A stretch of DNA of 64,000 bases from Antiquaquibacter oligotrophicus (GTDB lineage Bacteria > Actinomycetota > Actinomycetes > Actinomycetales > Microbacteriaceae): positions 2,108,001-2,172,000 of the forward strand of contig NZ_CP085036.1 of assembly GCF_020535405.1 (NCBI RefSeq), read 5' to 3'. This document shows positions 45,686 to 54,888 of this stretch, piece by piece. The notes under the pieces are model-generated. The model saw only the letters and a program-made list of their open reading frames with translations. It had not been told where the DNA came from and made no database searches. The position numbers and the translations under genes were made by a program. Position 1 is the first letter of the stretch. Each line of letters begins with the position of its first letter.

Positions 45686-46924
45686 ATGGCAGGCCTACTC
45701 GGACAGACGATCGACCTCGACGTTACCAACATCGCGCACGGCGGGATCTCGATCGCTCGGCACGAGGGGCGTGTCGTGTTCGTCTCGGATGCGATCCCCG
45801 GCGAACGGGTTCGCGCTCGAGTGTCGAACGACTCGAAGAAGTCCTTCCTCCGAGCCGACACCGTCGAGGTGCTCGAGCCGAGCGAGTACCGCCGTGAGCA
45901 CGTGTGGGACGCCGCGAGTGTCACACGCGATCCGGCGGATCGTGCGGGCGGCGCGGAGTTCGGTCACATCGAGCTGCAGCACCAGCGCGAGTTGAAGCGT
46001 CGTGTGATCGCCGATTCGCTGCAGCGAATGGCGAAGGTCGAGACCGACGTCGAGGTCGAGGCGGTTCCCGACGAGTCGACGGATGGCACGGGCTGGCGCA
46101 CGCGCGTCCGTCTCCACGTCGACGATCGCGGTCGCCCCGGTCCCTACGCCGCGCGCAGCCACCGCGTGATCCCGGTGACGTCGCTGCCGCTGGCCACCGC
46201 GGAGCTGGCGGATGCGGCACCGCTCGGCGAGACGTTCACGAGCGGCGAGAGTGTGGACATCCTCGCGCCGTCGTCCGGGGGAGTACGTCTGGTTATCGGT
46301 GCGCAGAAGCCGTCGATCATCACCGAGGTTGTGGGCGATCGTGAGTTCCGCCTGTTCGATACCGGTTTTTGGCAGGTGCACCGCGGTGCGGCCGCTCTGC
46401 TCACCGATGTCGTCGCCGGAATGGTCGACGACTCCAGGTTCGACCCCACGGCGGCCAATCTCGACCTCTACGGCGGTGTCGGGCTGCTCGCGGCCGCGGT
46501 CGCCGATCGCTTCGGCAGCACAACACGGATCACCTCGGTCGAGAGTGATTCGGCCGCGACCGACTTCGCCTCGGACAACCTCAGCGAGTGGATCGGTGCG
46601 CGGGCCGAGACCGCCCGCGTCGAACGATGGATGCCACGGCTCGCCGCCGACGCGTCCGCTCCGGAACGCGCGCGCCTGTCCCGTTCCACCATCGTTCTGG
46701 ACCCGCCCCGCGCCGGCGCTGGACGCGACGTGGTCGACGCGATCGCGGCCGTCTCGCCCGCGCAAGTGGTGTACGTGGCGTGCGACCCCGTCGCCTTCGC
46801 GCGCGACGTCGAGTACTTCTCCGGTCACGGCTACACACTCGAGGCGCTGCGAGCGCTCGACCTCTTCCCGAACACCCACCACGTCGAAGCGGTCGGTCGA
46901 TTGGTTCGTACCTCCTCGCGGTGA
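45686..46924 (+). CDS. TrmA/RlmD-type tRNA/rRNA (uracil-5-)-methyltransferase
   Basis: 412 residues from ATG 45686, which follows the -10-like TAAGCT (45673-45678) by 7 nt; an in-frame GTG at 45680 is the alternative. N-terminal TRAM domain (IDLDVTNIAHGGISIARHEGRVVFVSDAIPGERVRARV), C-terminal SAM-methyltransferase domain with LDLYGGVGLLAAAVAD, IVLDPPRAGAGRDVVDAI and catalytic Cys in VVYVACDPVAFARDV. The four-Cys Fe-S cluster usual in RlmD is missing: the expected CGGC block reads AGGAEFGHIELQHQ. It therefore belongs to a cluster-less actinobacterial subgroup; substrate base unknown. Confidence 0.9.
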   Translation: MAGLLGQTIDLDVTNIAHGGISIARHEGRVVFVSDAIPGERVRARVSNDSKKSFLRADTVEVLEPSEYRREHVWDAASVTRDPADRAGGAEFGHIELQHQRELKRRVIADSLQRMAKVETDVEVEAVPDESTDGTGWRTRVRLHVDDRGRPGPYAARSHRVIPVTSLPLATAELADAAPLGETFTSGESVDILAPSSGGVRLVIGAQKPSIITEVVGDREFRLFDTGFWQVHRGAAALLTDVVAGMVDDSRFDPTAANLDLYGGVGLLAAAVADRFGSTTRITSVESDSAATDFASDNLSEWIGARAETARVERWMPRLAADASAPERARLSRSTIVLDPPRAGAGRDVVDAIAAVSPAQVVYVACDPVAFARDVEYFSGHGYTLEALRALDLFPNTHHVEAVGRLVRTSSR

Positions 46925-46990
46925 TGCCCGTCGATCCCACGGTGACTCCCCGCCGTCGGTACTATGGGTTCAGACTCGAGAGGACCCGAC

Positions 46991-47686
46991 ATGCCGCCTG
47001 AGGCCGCCACCGCACCGACTGCCCAGTCGACTGTGCGCGTCGCCGTGGTCGATGACCACGAGTCGGTGCGCCTCGGCCTCAAGGCCGCGTTCCTCGATGA
47101 GGGTTACGAGTTCGTTCTCGAGGCACCAACGGTTCCCGACCTCATCGCGGGTTTGAACGGTCAATCCGTCGATGTTGTTGTGCTCGATCTCTCTCTCGGC
47201 GACGGCTCCTCCGTCACCGAGAATGTCAAGAGTGTGCAGGCGACCGGCTCGGCTGTGCTCGTCCATTCGATCGCCGACCGCGTCGCCAGTGTGCGAGAGG
47301 CGCTCGCCGCGGGAGCGGCGGGTGTCATCCCGAAGTCGTCGGCGACCAAAACGGTGCTCGCGGCCGCAGCGACCGTGGCCCGTGGTGAGGTCCTCAACAA
47401 CCTCGAATGGGCGACGGCGATCGACGCCGATCGCGACTTCGCCAAGGCACAGCTCGGTCGTCGGGAACGTGAGATCCTCCACCTCTACGCCTCCGGGCTC
47501 CCGCTCAAGCTCGCTGCACAGCAGTTGGGTATCGGCTATTCGACCGCGCGGGAATACCTCGATCGCATTCGGGTGAAGTACGTCGAGGTTGGGCGCCCCG
47601 CGCCTACGAAGGTCGACCTGCTTCGTCGCGCGGTCGAGGACGGCATCCTGCCGGGGCTCGACCCGGACGGCGGCGATGCCCGATAG
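46991..47686 (+). CDS. Two-component response regulator with C-terminal HTH
   Basis: 231 residues from ATG 46991 (GAGAGGA upstream); an earlier ATG at 46964 lies in the -10 box TACTAT (46960-46965). Receiver domain with VVDDHESVRLGLK, phospho-Asp in VVVLDLSLGDG, and Lys in GVIPKSSAT. The C-terminal LuxR-like helix-turn-helix (LGRREREILHLYASGLPLKLAAQQLGIGYSTAREYLDRIRVKY) is slightly atypical. Overlaps the kinase gene by 11 nt. Likely regulator of its own three-gene operon or of the palindrome at 50218. Confidence 0.92.
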   Translation: MPPEAATAPTAQSTVRVAVVDDHESVRLGLKAAFLDEGYEFVLEAPTVPDLIAGLNGQSVDVVVLDLSLGDGSSVTENVKSVQATGSAVLVHSIADRVASVREALAAGAAGVIPKSSATKTVLAAAATVARGEVLNNLEWATAIDADRDFAKAQLGRREREILHLYASGLPLKLAAQQLGIGYSTAREYLDRIRVKYVEVGRPAPTKVDLLRRAVEDGILPGLDPDGGDAR

Positions 47687-48968
47687 GGCCTCTGCGCCGC
47701 CAGAGTTGAGGGGCAAACAGCCCAGGAACCCGATCAGCAGTAAGCAGATCGAGAAGGTCATCTCTCGTTCGGTCGCTGTATTCGGCCTTGTCTTCGCAGC
47801 CCAAACCGTGCCGTGGTTGCTAGGTCAGACCGATGAGGCCTACCCGATTTGGCTGTGGACGGTGGTGCCTCTCCTCGCGGGCCTCCTCATCGTTGTCAAC
47901 GTGGCCTCGTTCGCCCAAAGGTGGGTGCGGCCGGCGCATGGCACCTTCGCGATCGTTTATCTCCTCGTACTCGCCTCGTGGCCTTTCGCGGTGCTGCCGG
48001 GAGCTGCCGTCTTCACGGGTATCCACTGGTTGAACTACCTCATCACCGTGGCGACGGCGATGGCGGCGATCGCCTTCACCTGGCCGGTCGCGACCGTGTA
48101 CCTCTTTGTTGCGCCCCTGCTCTACTCCATCGTGCGCGCGACACCGGTCGGCGGCGGCGCGTCATGGCAGCTCGCGGTGCTGGAGGGCATGTACGCACTC
48201 ATCCTGGGTGGTGCCGTGCTCATCATCGTGCAGATGCTGAGGTACGCGGCGGCGACCGTCGATCAGGCCCAGGCGACCGCTCTCGACCGTTACGGGCACG
48301 CCGTTCGACAGCACGCCACGGAGGTTGAGCGCGTTCACGTCGACGCGATCGTTCATGACAGCGTGCTCACGACTCTCCTGTCCGCGGCTCGGGCGTACAC
48401 ACCGGAGGCCAAGGCGCTTGCCGCGACGATGGCGGGCAACGCCATCGGACACCTCGAGGATGCCGCGCTCGCCTCACCCGAGGACGATGCGACGGTGCGA
48501 ACGTCAGCACTCGCCGGTCGCATCGTCGAATCGGCGTCGACCTTCTCGGAGCGGTGGGAGATCCGCTCGGGCAGCCTCGGCACCGGCTCGTTGCCGGCCG
48601 CGGCCGCGGAGGCCCTCCATTCGGCCTCCGTGCAGGCGATGGTCAACAGCTCGCAGCACGCCGGCGACGGTGACGTGGTGCGCTGGGTCGCCGTTCGCGG
48701 CCTGCGGCCCTCGGGCATCGAGGTTGTGGTGGCCGACACCGGTGCGGGGTTCGACCTGTCGAGCATCCCGCGGGAGCGTCTGGGTGTGCGGGTGTCGATC
48801 ATCGAGCGGGTCGCCAGCGCCGGCGGCCGCGCCGTAATCCAGTCGAGCCCCGGGGAGGGGACCATCATCACGATCCGGTGGCCAGCTCAGCCCGCCGTTA
48901 CACCGGTTGTTCCCGATGCGAGCGACTTCCTCGTCGCTGATGAGCGGGAGAGTGGGGCGCGCGCATGA
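47676..48968 (+). CDS. NarL-type sensor histidine kinase
   Basis: 430 residues from ATG 47676. Five to six N-terminal helices (about 30-195) with no large external sensor domain, then a dimerisation and phosphotransfer region with HVDAIVHDSVLTTLLSAAR (phospho-His in VHDSV) and an HATPase domain with MVNSSQHAG (N box), ADTGAGFD (G1), RLGVRVSIIERV (G2) and GEGTIITIRW. Overlaps the regulator gene by 11 nt and the next gene by 4 nt, so the three are co-translated. Signal unknown; a membrane-intrinsic stimulus is likely. Confidence 0.9.
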   Translation: MPDRASAPPELRGKQPRNPISSKQIEKVISRSVAVFGLVFAAQTVPWLLGQTDEAYPIWLWTVVPLLAGLLIVVNVASFAQRWVRPAHGTFAIVYLLVLASWPFAVLPGAAVFTGIHWLNYLITVATAMAAIAFTWPVATVYLFVAPLLYSIVRATPVGGGASWQLAVLEGMYALILGGAVLIIVQMLRYAAATVDQAQATALDRYGHAVRQHATEVERVHVDAIVHDSVLTTLLSAARAYTPEAKALAATMAGNAIGHLEDAALASPEDDATVRTSALAGRIVESASTFSERWEIRSGSLGTGSLPAAAAEALHSASVQAMVNSSQHAGDGDVVRWVAVRGLRPSGIEVVVADTGAGFDLSSIPRERLGVRVSIIERVASAGGRAVIQSSPGEGTIITIRWPAQPAVTPVVPDASDFLVADERESGARA

Positions 48969-50020
48969 ACATCGGGGTTCCCCGCTACATCATCGTGGGT
49001 GTCGCGGCTCTCTTCTCGGCGTACCACCTCGTGCTCGCCACCTACACGATCGACATTCCCCGCAACCCCGTGCCCGTGTTCGTGGCGATGGGGCTCTACG
49101 CGGTCGCCACGATCATCAGCCTGCTTCCCCTCGGGCCGACGAGAATGCCCATCTGGATGGCCGCGTTCAATTTCGCCATTGTTGTCGCGATCACCTTGCT
49201 GGTCTCGACCGAGATCGATTTCAACCGCCCGGGTGGCACGGGGTATGCGACGTGGTACGTCGCGGCGAGCGGTACGCTCCTGACCATCACGTCGACACGC
49301 CAGCGGCACACCTTTGCCTGGCTCGGCATCGGATTTTTGGTCGCCCAATCCGCGGTACTCGTCGGCCCCGGACTATTCGCTCTCGGAATTGTCGGTTCCG
49401 CCTCGTGGGTGGCCGTCTCCCACGTGCTCAGCAGGGGACTCGCCAAAGCGTCGAAGGATGCCCATCGCTTCGCTCTCGCCGAGCGCGAGGCCACGGACTG
49501 GCAGGCCGCTCAGGAGGCTCACGTCTACGAGCGCCAGTTCCGGCTGGGTCAGACGAGCGCGATGGCACTCGGGATGCTCCGCCAGATCCAGGAAAGCGGT
49601 GGAGAGCTCACCGATGCCCAACGACAGGAATGCCTGCACCTCGAGGGCGCGATCCGCGACGAGATCCGGGGGCGCAAGCTTCTCAACGATGCCGTACGGG
49701 AGGAAGTCATGGCTGCCCGACGCCGTGGGGCGACCGTGACCCTCCTCGACGAGGGTGGAATCGACGATCTGTCGGAGGAAGACCTCGAGCGTGTGCTCGA
49801 TCGACTTGCCCTCGCGATCCACGACACCAACGCCGACAAAATCATCGCGCGAACCGTGCCGGAGGGCTCGGATGTCGCCGTCACCGTTGTTGGGCTGCAC
49901 ACGGTTGCCGACGGGGATGCGGTCGCACTCGGGCAGGATTCCCTCGAGGAGGACGAGGTGGATCTGTGGTTGGAGATTCCCCGCACGACCGAACGGGTCG
50001 CGGTTGCCTCTGCCAACTAG
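48965..50020 (+). CDS. Membrane protein with degenerate kinase-like cytoplasmic part
   Basis: 351 residues, coupled to the kinase gene by an ATGA-type overlap. Six predicted helices in the first ~155 residues, then a long helical cytoplasmic region (AEREATDWQAAQEAHVYERQFRLGQTSAMALGMLRQ) resembling a dimerisation helix pair without a phosphoacceptor His-Asp motif, and a ~120-residue C-terminus lacking ATP-binding boxes. Probably an accessory or pseudokinase-like partner of the adjacent two-component system. No named family recognised. Confidence 0.72.
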   Translation: MNIGVPRYIIVGVAALFSAYHLVLATYTIDIPRNPVPVFVAMGLYAVATIISLLPLGPTRMPIWMAAFNFAIVVAITLLVSTEIDFNRPGGTGYATWYVAASGTLLTITSTRQRHTFAWLGIGFLVAQSAVLVGPGLFALGIVGSASWVAVSHVLSRGLAKASKDAHRFALAEREATDWQAAQEAHVYERQFRLGQTSAMALGMLRQIQESGGELTDAQRQECLHLEGAIRDEIRGRKLLNDAVREEVMAARRRGATVTLLDEGGIDDLSEEDLERVLDRLALAIHDTNADKIIARTVPEGSDVAVTVVGLHTVADGDAVALGQDSLEEDEVDLWLEIPRTTERVAVASAN

Positions 50021-50056
50021 CGGCGGGGCGTGTCGTAGTTCGGGGGTTAAATGATT

Positions 50057-50093
50057 CGGGTCAGGGCGATAACCCGAATATCGCCCTGACCCG
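50057..50093 (+). terminator. Terminator of the two-component operon
   Basis: A perfect 15-bp stem (50057-50071 with 50079-50093) closes a 7-nt ACCCGAA loop, 37 nt after the last stop codon. No T-tract follows. The rest of the 50021-50390 gap has no supported gene but is unusually rich in palindromes; see the two entries below. Confidence 0.8.
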
Positions 50094-50217
50094 CCCCCAA
50101 GGCATTGGCCCGCTTACCCTAGTCGGCCACTGCCTGGCGGTGCCTCGATGAAGCACCTAGTACGACCAATAGTGCACCTCGCAGAACGAGGATTCTAGTC
50201 ATCACTTTGGGGGACAA

Positions 50218-50231
50218 GGGGTACGTACCCC
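50218..50231. promoter_or_regulatory. Perfect 14-bp palindrome, candidate regulator site
   Basis: GGGGTACGTACCCC is a perfect palindrome, and a second ACCCC half site follows after ATAT (50232-50241). It lies in the gap after the two-component operon. A LuxR/NarL-type regulator dimer is a plausible ligand; the neighbouring GATATA at 50232-50237 could be a -10 box. Inference only. Confidence 0.4.
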
Positions 50232-50315
50232 GATATACCCCTCAACATCGGCGCGAATTGTGACGGTGATCCGGGTGTCACACGGCCTCGATCGGGGTAC
50301 AGGCGCGTGCACGCT

Positions 50316-50390
50316 GCAGATGAAATCATCTGCCGAGCATCGTGCAGACGGACGAAAACGTCCGATCACACAACGGAATCCGTCGTTCCG
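50316..50390. other. Cluster of short hairpins, possible structured RNA or accE terminator
   Basis: Three consecutive inverted repeats: GCAGATGA/TCATCTGC with a 2-nt centre (50316-50333), CGGACG/CGTCCG around AAAA (50349-50364), and ACGGAA/TTCCGT with a 7-nt loop starting near 50373. They lie just 3' of accE (minus strand), so they may terminate that operon, or form a small RNA transcribed from the palindrome region at 50218. Confidence 0.35.
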
Positions 50391-50609
50391 TCACCCGTGG
50401 CGCCAGGCACCGGGACCCGGGGCGAGGGTGCCACGCAGTGCCCGACGACCGAGCATCCACTGGCTGGGAATCTCCGGCGACGCGGTTTGTGCGTCCGCGA
50501 GTTCCTCGAGAGAGGCCGTGAGCACCGCAGTGACGGCGGCGATCTCCTCGGGGGTTGCGTTTTTGGAGACGATGCGGATGTCGCTGACCGTCGTTTCGCG
50601 ATCGGTCAT
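50391..50609 (-). CDS. accE: Acyl-CoA carboxylase epsilon subunit
   Basis: 72 residues. Small helical subunit found only in actinobacteria that stabilises the AccA-AccD complex. Recognisable [29 protein letters not shown] helix and a C-terminal basic [22 protein letters not shown] tail typical of AccE. ATG overlaps the accD stop (ATGA). Easily missed because of its size. Confidence 0.92.
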   Translation of the reverse strand: MTDRETTVSDIRIVSKNATPEEIAAVTAVLTASLEELADAQTASPEIPSQWMLGRRALRGTLAPGPGAWRHG

Positions 50610-52204
50610 AGCGGGATGTTGCCGTGCTTCTTGGCGGGCAGCGATGCGCGCTTGGTGCGCAGGGCGCGAAGTGCCTTGACGACGGCGACACGCGTCGCAG
50701 CGGGCTCGATCACACCGTCGAGTTCGCCACGCTCGGCGGCGAGGAACGGGGATGCGACGTTGTAGGTGTACTCGTTGGCGAGCCTCGTGCGAACCGCCGC
50801 GACATCCTCACCGGCCTCCTCGGCCGCCTTGATCTCACCGCGATAGAGGATGTTGACGGCACCCTGGCCGCCCATGACGGCGATTTCCGCCGTCGGCCAC
50901 GCGTAGTTGAGGTCTGCCCCCATCTGCTTCGACCCCATCACGATGTAGGCCCCGCCGTACGCCTTGCGTGTGATGACGGTGACGAGCGGCACCGTCGCCT
51001 CCGCGTAGGCGTACAGGAGTTTCGCGCCGCGACGGATCACACCCGTCCACTCCTGATCGGTGCCAGGAAGGTAACCGGGAACGTCGACGAGAGTCAGGAT
51101 CGGGATCGAGAACGCGTCGCAGAACCGGAGGAAGCGCGCCGCCTTCTCGCCGGCGTCGATGTTGAGGGTGCCCGCCATGGCTTGCGGTTGATTGGCGATG
51201 ACACCCACCGTGCGTCCCTCGACGCGGCCGAAACCCACAACGATGTTGGGCGCGAAAAGCGGCTGCGTCTCGAGGAAGTCACCGTTGTCGACGATGTGCT
51301 CAATGATCGACGTCACGTCGTACGGCTGGTTCGGCGAGTCCGGAACGATCGCGTTGAGCTTGCGGTCCTCGTCGGTGATCTCGAGTTCGACATCGCTGTC
51401 GTACACGGGAGGGTCGGAGAGGTTGTTGTCGGGCAGGAAGCTGATGAGGGTGCGCGCGTACTCGAGCGCGTCATCCTCGTCGCTCGCGAGATAGTGAGCG
51501 ACACCCGAGACCGTGTTGTGGGTGAGGGCACCCCCCAGCTCCTCCATGCCGACGTCCTCGCCCGTCACGGTTTTGATGACATCGGGGCCGGTCACAAACA
51601 TCTGGCTGGTCTTGTCGACCATAATCACAAAATCGGTGAGGGCCGGCGAATACACGGCACCGCCCGCGGCAGGACCCATGATGATCGAGATCTGCGGGAT
51701 GACACCGGAGGCCTGGGTATTACGGCGGAAGATTTCACCGTACTTACCGAGGGCGACAACACCCTCCTGGATTCGAGCGCCACCGGAATCGAGCATCCCG
51801 ATGATGGGGACACCCGTCTTGATCGCGTGATCCATGACCTTGATGATCTTCTCGCCAGCAACCTCGCCGAGGGAGCCGCCGAAGATCGTGAAGTCCTGTG
51901 AGTAGACGGCGACCTGACGGCCGTGGATGGTTCCGAGACCGGTGACGACGGCGTCGCCGTACGGCCTCTTGTTCTCCATACCGAAGGCGTGGGTGCGGTG
52001 CCTGACGAACTCGTCGAGTTCGACAAACGAACCGTGATCGAGGAGCTCCTCGATGCGCTCCCTCGCGGTCTTTTTGCCTTTCGCGTGCTGCTTCTCGATG
52101 GCTGCCTCGCCACTCGCGGTGACCGCCTCGTGGTAGCGCACCTTGAGATCGGCGATGCGGCCTGCGGTCGTGGAGAGGTCGGGCGTCGGAGTCTGCTCGG
52201 TCAC
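50606..52204 (-). CDS. accD: Acetyl/propionyl-CoA carboxylase beta subunit (carboxyltransferase)
   Basis: 532 residues. Transfers carboxyl from biotin to acetyl- or propionyl-CoA. Crotonase-fold carboxyltransferase with [46 protein letters not shown], and [14 protein letters not shown] near the C-terminus; oxyanion glycine pairs are intact. Resembles AccD5/PccB, a propionyl/acetyl-CoA-specific type. GTG 52204 has no Shine-Dalgarno; TAGAGT (complement 52211-52216) ends 6 nt upstream, so leaderless. Divergent from birA, whose product biotinylates its partner AccA. Confidence 0.95.
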   Translation of the reverse strand: MTEQTPTPDLSTTAGRIADLKVRYHEAVTASGEAAIEKQHAKGKKTARERIEELLDHGSFVELDEFVRHRTHAFGMENKRPYGDAVVTGLGTIHGRQVAVYSQDFTIFGGSLGEVAGEKIIKVMDHAIKTGVPIIGMLDSGGARIQEGVVALGKYGEIFRRNTQASGVIPQISIIMGPAAGGAVYSPALTDFVIMVDKTSQMFVTGPDVIKTVTGEDVGMEELGGALTHNTVSGVAHYLASDEDDALEYARTLISFLPDNNLSDPPVYDSDVELEITDEDRKLNAIVPDSPNQPYDVTSIIEHIVDNGDFLETQPLFAPNIVVGFGRVEGRTVGVIANQPQAMAGTLNIDAGEKAARFLRFCDAFSIPILTLVDVPGYLPGTDQEWTGVIRRGAKLLYAYAEATVPLVTVITRKAYGGAYIVMGSKQMGADLNYAWPTAEIAVMGGQGAVNILYRGEIKAAEEAGEDVAAVRTRLANEYTYNVASPFLAAERGELDGVIEPAATRVAVVKALRALRTKRASLPAKKHGNIPL

Positions 52205-52210
52205 GCAGCC

Positions 52211-52284
52211 ACTCTACCGACGACGCGCCGGGAGGCCTTGGTGGGCACCTACATCAGTTGGTGCCGAATATTGGTGACTACCCT
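52211..52284. promoter_or_regulatory. Divergent accD / birA promoter region
   Basis: TAGAGT on the minus strand (52216-52211) lies 6 nt before accD GTG 52204, and TACCCT (52279-52284) lies 6 nt before birA ATG 52291. Both genes would give leaderless mRNAs from an 86-nt gap. Confidence 0.45.
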
Positions 52285-52290
52285 GGGCGG

Positions 52291-53010
52291 ATGCACGTGG
52301 AGTGGGTCACCTCAACGGAGTCGACCAATGCCGATCTCGTGCGCCGTGCCTCCGAGCGACCACTGGCGCCGCTCGAGGCTCTCGCGACCACGGACCAGAC
52401 GGCGGGGCGAGGGCGCCAAGGCCGCAGCTGGACGGCCCCGGAGGGCACGGCGCTTGCGATCTCCCTCTTCGTTCCGCACGTATCGAGCTGGCTGCCCCTC
52501 CTCACCGGGCTCGCCATGACACGCGCCGTGCAACGCCTCGTACCCGCGCCAGCCACGGTGAGCCTCAAATGGCCGAACGACGTGCTCATCGCGGAGCGCA
52601 AGGTATCCGGCATCCTCGGCGAGGTCGTACCGGGCGGTGCCGTGATGGGGGCCGGCCTGAACTTGAGTATGTCCGAGGCGCAGCTGCCCGTTCCCACGGC
52701 GACGTCGCTCGCGCTCGAAGGCGCAGCCGGTGTGACCGCGGAGACCGCCGCGCAGGGGTACCTGGCGGAGTTCGAGGCGCTCTGGCAGGTGTTCTCGGCG
52801 AGCGGGTACAACGCTGCGCACGGCCTTCGGGATGCGGTGTCCTCAGCCTGCGGAACCCTGGGGCGACGGGTTCGAGTCGAGTTACCGGATGATGCGGTGC
52901 TTGTCGGGGTCGCGGCATCCCTCGACGCCGACGGCCGACTGGTGGTGGAGCGCGACGGCCAGAAGATCACCGTCGCTGCCGGCGATGTCACCCACGTGAG
53001 GACAACGTGA
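52291..53010 (+). CDS. birA: Biotin-[acetyl-CoA-carboxylase] ligase
   Basis: 239 residues from ATG 52291. Attaches biotin to the BCCP domain of AccA through biotinyl-AMP. Motifs: STESTNADLVRRA, ATTDQTAGRGRQGRSWTAP (ATP/biotin loop), VSLKWPNDVLI, KVSGILGEV and GAGLNLSM. No N-terminal DNA-binding domain, so it is a monofunctional ligase and does not act as a repressor. Overlaps the next gene by 4 nt. Confidence 0.95.
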   Translation: MHVEWVTSTESTNADLVRRASERPLAPLEALATTDQTAGRGRQGRSWTAPEGTALAISLFVPHVSSWLPLLTGLAMTRAVQRLVPAPATVSLKWPNDVLIAERKVSGILGEVVPGGAVMGAGLNLSMSEAQLPVPTATSLALEGAAGVTAETAAQGYLAEFEALWQVFSASGYNAAHGLRDAVSSACGTLGRRVRVELPDDAVLVGVAASLDADGRLVVERDGQKITVAAGDVTHVRTT

Positions 53011-53519
53011 CCGACAGCCCCGACTATGGGGACACCGGGGCAACCGAGGAGTGGGTGATCGCGCGGTTGCGTCCACACGCGAGGAGGCTGGTCTGGCCGG
53101 TGCTCCTGCTGCTGGCAGTGGCAGGCGGCACGGGTTTCGGATATGGGCGTCTCCCGGAGGAATGGCAGAACCTCGCCATCCTCGCGCTCGCGGCCGTTCT
53201 GGTGCTCGCGGGGTGTCTTGCACCGTTTCTGCGTTGGCTCGCGTCGACGTATGTGATCACGAGCGAGCGCACCATCATCCGCCACGGGGCACTCGTTCGC
53301 TCCAGGCAGGAGGTACCCCATTCGCGGGTTCGTGACATCGTGCTGCGGCGCGGTGCGCTCCAGGCCGCGTTTCGCAGCGGCGATGTGATCCTCGTGGTCG
53401 GCCGCGGACACGAGATCGAGTTGCGCGATGTGCCGCGGGCGAGGCTCGTTGTGGCGGTGCTCGACGATCTCATCGACGAAGACGACCCAGATGATCTGTA
53501 CGAAACATCCATCGGATAG
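53007..53519 (+). CDS. PH-domain (bPH2) membrane protein
   Basis: 170 residues, GTG start overlapping the birA stop. Two adjacent helices (about 32-50 and 57-75), then a bacterial PH-like domain beginning at about 77 with YVITSERTIIRHGALVRSRQEVPHSRVRDIVLRRGALQAAF, typical of DUF304/YdbT-type proteins. Same position as the conserved PH protein next to birA/accD5 in mycobacteria. Function unknown; probably membrane-associated. Confidence 0.88.
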   Translation: MTDSPDYGDTGATEEWVIARLRPHARRLVWPVLLLLAVAGGTGFGYGRLPEEWQNLAILALAAVLVLAGCLAPFLRWLASTYVITSERTIIRHGALVRSRQEVPHSRVRDIVLRRGALQAAFRSGDVILVVGRGHEIELRDVPRARLVVAVLDDLIDEDDPDDLYETSIG

Positions 53520-53528
53520 GGTTCAGCC

Positions 53529-54830
53529 GTGAAAATCTCAGTAATCGGATGTGGCTACCTGGGGGCAGTCCACGCCGCGTGTATGGCAGAACTGGGGCAT
53601 GACGTCGTGGGGATCGACGTCGACGCCGCCAAAATTGCCAGTCTTGCGGCGGGCGCAGCCCCATTCTTCGAGCCGGGACTTCCCGAGCTCCTCTCCAGCG
53701 GTGTCGCGAGCGGCCGGCTACGGTTCTCGACCGACATCGCGGAAGCACGCGGCGCGACAGTGCACTTCGTCGCCGTTGGCACCCCTCAGAAACCCGGAAG
53801 CGATGCGGCCGACCTGAGATTCGTCGATGCATCGTTCGAGGCGCTCCTCGAGCACGTCGGCCCGGGTGACCTCGTCGTCGGCAAGTCGACGGTGCCCGTC
53901 GGTACTGCTTCTCGGCTCGCCGAAACCGTGGAGGCGGCCGGGGCCACCCTCGCGTGGAACCCCGAGTTCCTGCGAGAAGGCTTCGCCGTGCAGGACACCA
54001 TCAGCCCGGATCGCCTCGTGTACGGCGTCCGTGATGGGGATGACACGTCCGTGGCGACACTCGACGCCGTGTACGCCTCGGCGATCGCCGCCGAAACACC
54101 GCGCCTGGTCACCGACTACGCGACCGCCGAACTCGTGAAGGTCGCCGCGAACGCGTTCCTCGCCACCAAGATCTCCTTCATCAACGCCATGTCCGTCGTC
54201 GCGGATGCGACGGGGGCCAACATCACCCAGCTCGCGGATGCCATCGGGCACGACGCGAGGATCGGACGCCGCTTCCTCAACGCGGGAGTGGGATTCGGTG
54301 GCGGATGCCTGCCGAAGGACATCCGCGGCTTCATGGCCCGTGCCGACGAGCTCGGGGTGGGGGAGTCCCTCGCATTCCTCAAGAACGTCGACGCCATCAA
54401 CCTCGCCCAGCGCGAGCGTGTTGTCCAGCTCGCCGTCGAGGCCGCCGGGGGAGACCTCACGGGCACACGCGTCGCCATCCTCGGCCTCGCGTTCAAGCCG
54501 GACTCGGACGACGTGCGCGACTCGCCAGCGCTTGACGTTGCCGCACGCCTCGTCTCGCTCGGAGCCATCGTGAAGGCCACCGATCCGGAAGCCATCGAAA
54601 CCTCTCGGCGCGTGCATCCCGACCTCGACTACGTCGCGACCGTCGACGAGGCGGCAGCGGAAGCAGACATCGTGGTGCTACTGACCGAGTGGAAGCAGTA
54701 CCGCGAACTCGACCCGGCAGAACTGGCCTCGATCACGTCCGGTCGCACGATCATCGACGGGCGCAACGTGCTCGACTCGAGCCGCTGGCGCGGGGCGGGC
54801 TGGGAGTATCGCGGTCTCGGTCGCCCGTAG
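53529..54830 (+). CDS. ugd: UDP-glucose 6-dehydrogenase
   Basis: 433 residues. Oxidises UDP-glucose to UDP-glucuronate with NAD. N-terminal Rossmann motif ISVIGCGYLGAVHAACMAELGHDVVGID, substrate motif ELVKVAANAFLATKISFINAMS, catalytic Cys in GVGFGGGCLPKDIRGF, and C-terminal LGLAFKPDSDDVRDSPA. TAGGGT (53517-53522) ends 6 nt before GTG 53529, indicating a leaderless start. Supplies glucuronate for envelope polysaccharide, fitting the glycosyltransferases downstream. Confidence 0.95.
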   Translation: MKISVIGCGYLGAVHAACMAELGHDVVGIDVDAAKIASLAAGAAPFFEPGLPELLSSGVASGRLRFSTDIAEARGATVHFVAVGTPQKPGSDAADLRFVDASFEALLEHVGPGDLVVGKSTVPVGTASRLAETVEAAGATLAWNPEFLREGFAVQDTISPDRLVYGVRDGDDTSVATLDAVYASAIAAETPRLVTDYATAELVKVAANAFLATKISFINAMSVVADATGANITQLADAIGHDARIGRRFLNAGVGFGGGCLPKDIRGFMARADELGVGESLAFLKNVDAINLAQRERVVQLAVEAAGGDLTGTRVAILGLAFKPDSDDVRDSPALDVAARLVSLGAIVKATDPEAIETSRRVHPDLDYVATVDEAAAEADIVVLLTEWKQYRELDPAELASITSGRTIIDGRNVLDSSRWRGAGWEYRGLGRP

Positions 54831-54888
54831 TACGTGGGGTCCCGAGGGGCGTTGTCGAAGCCACCGAACGAGGTGTCGCGGGGTCGCA

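Noticed and set aside
50260..50765. Plus-strand open frames across the accE region
   Set aside because: Low-complexity translations antisense to accE and accD; accE on the minus strand has family features and an ATGA overlap.
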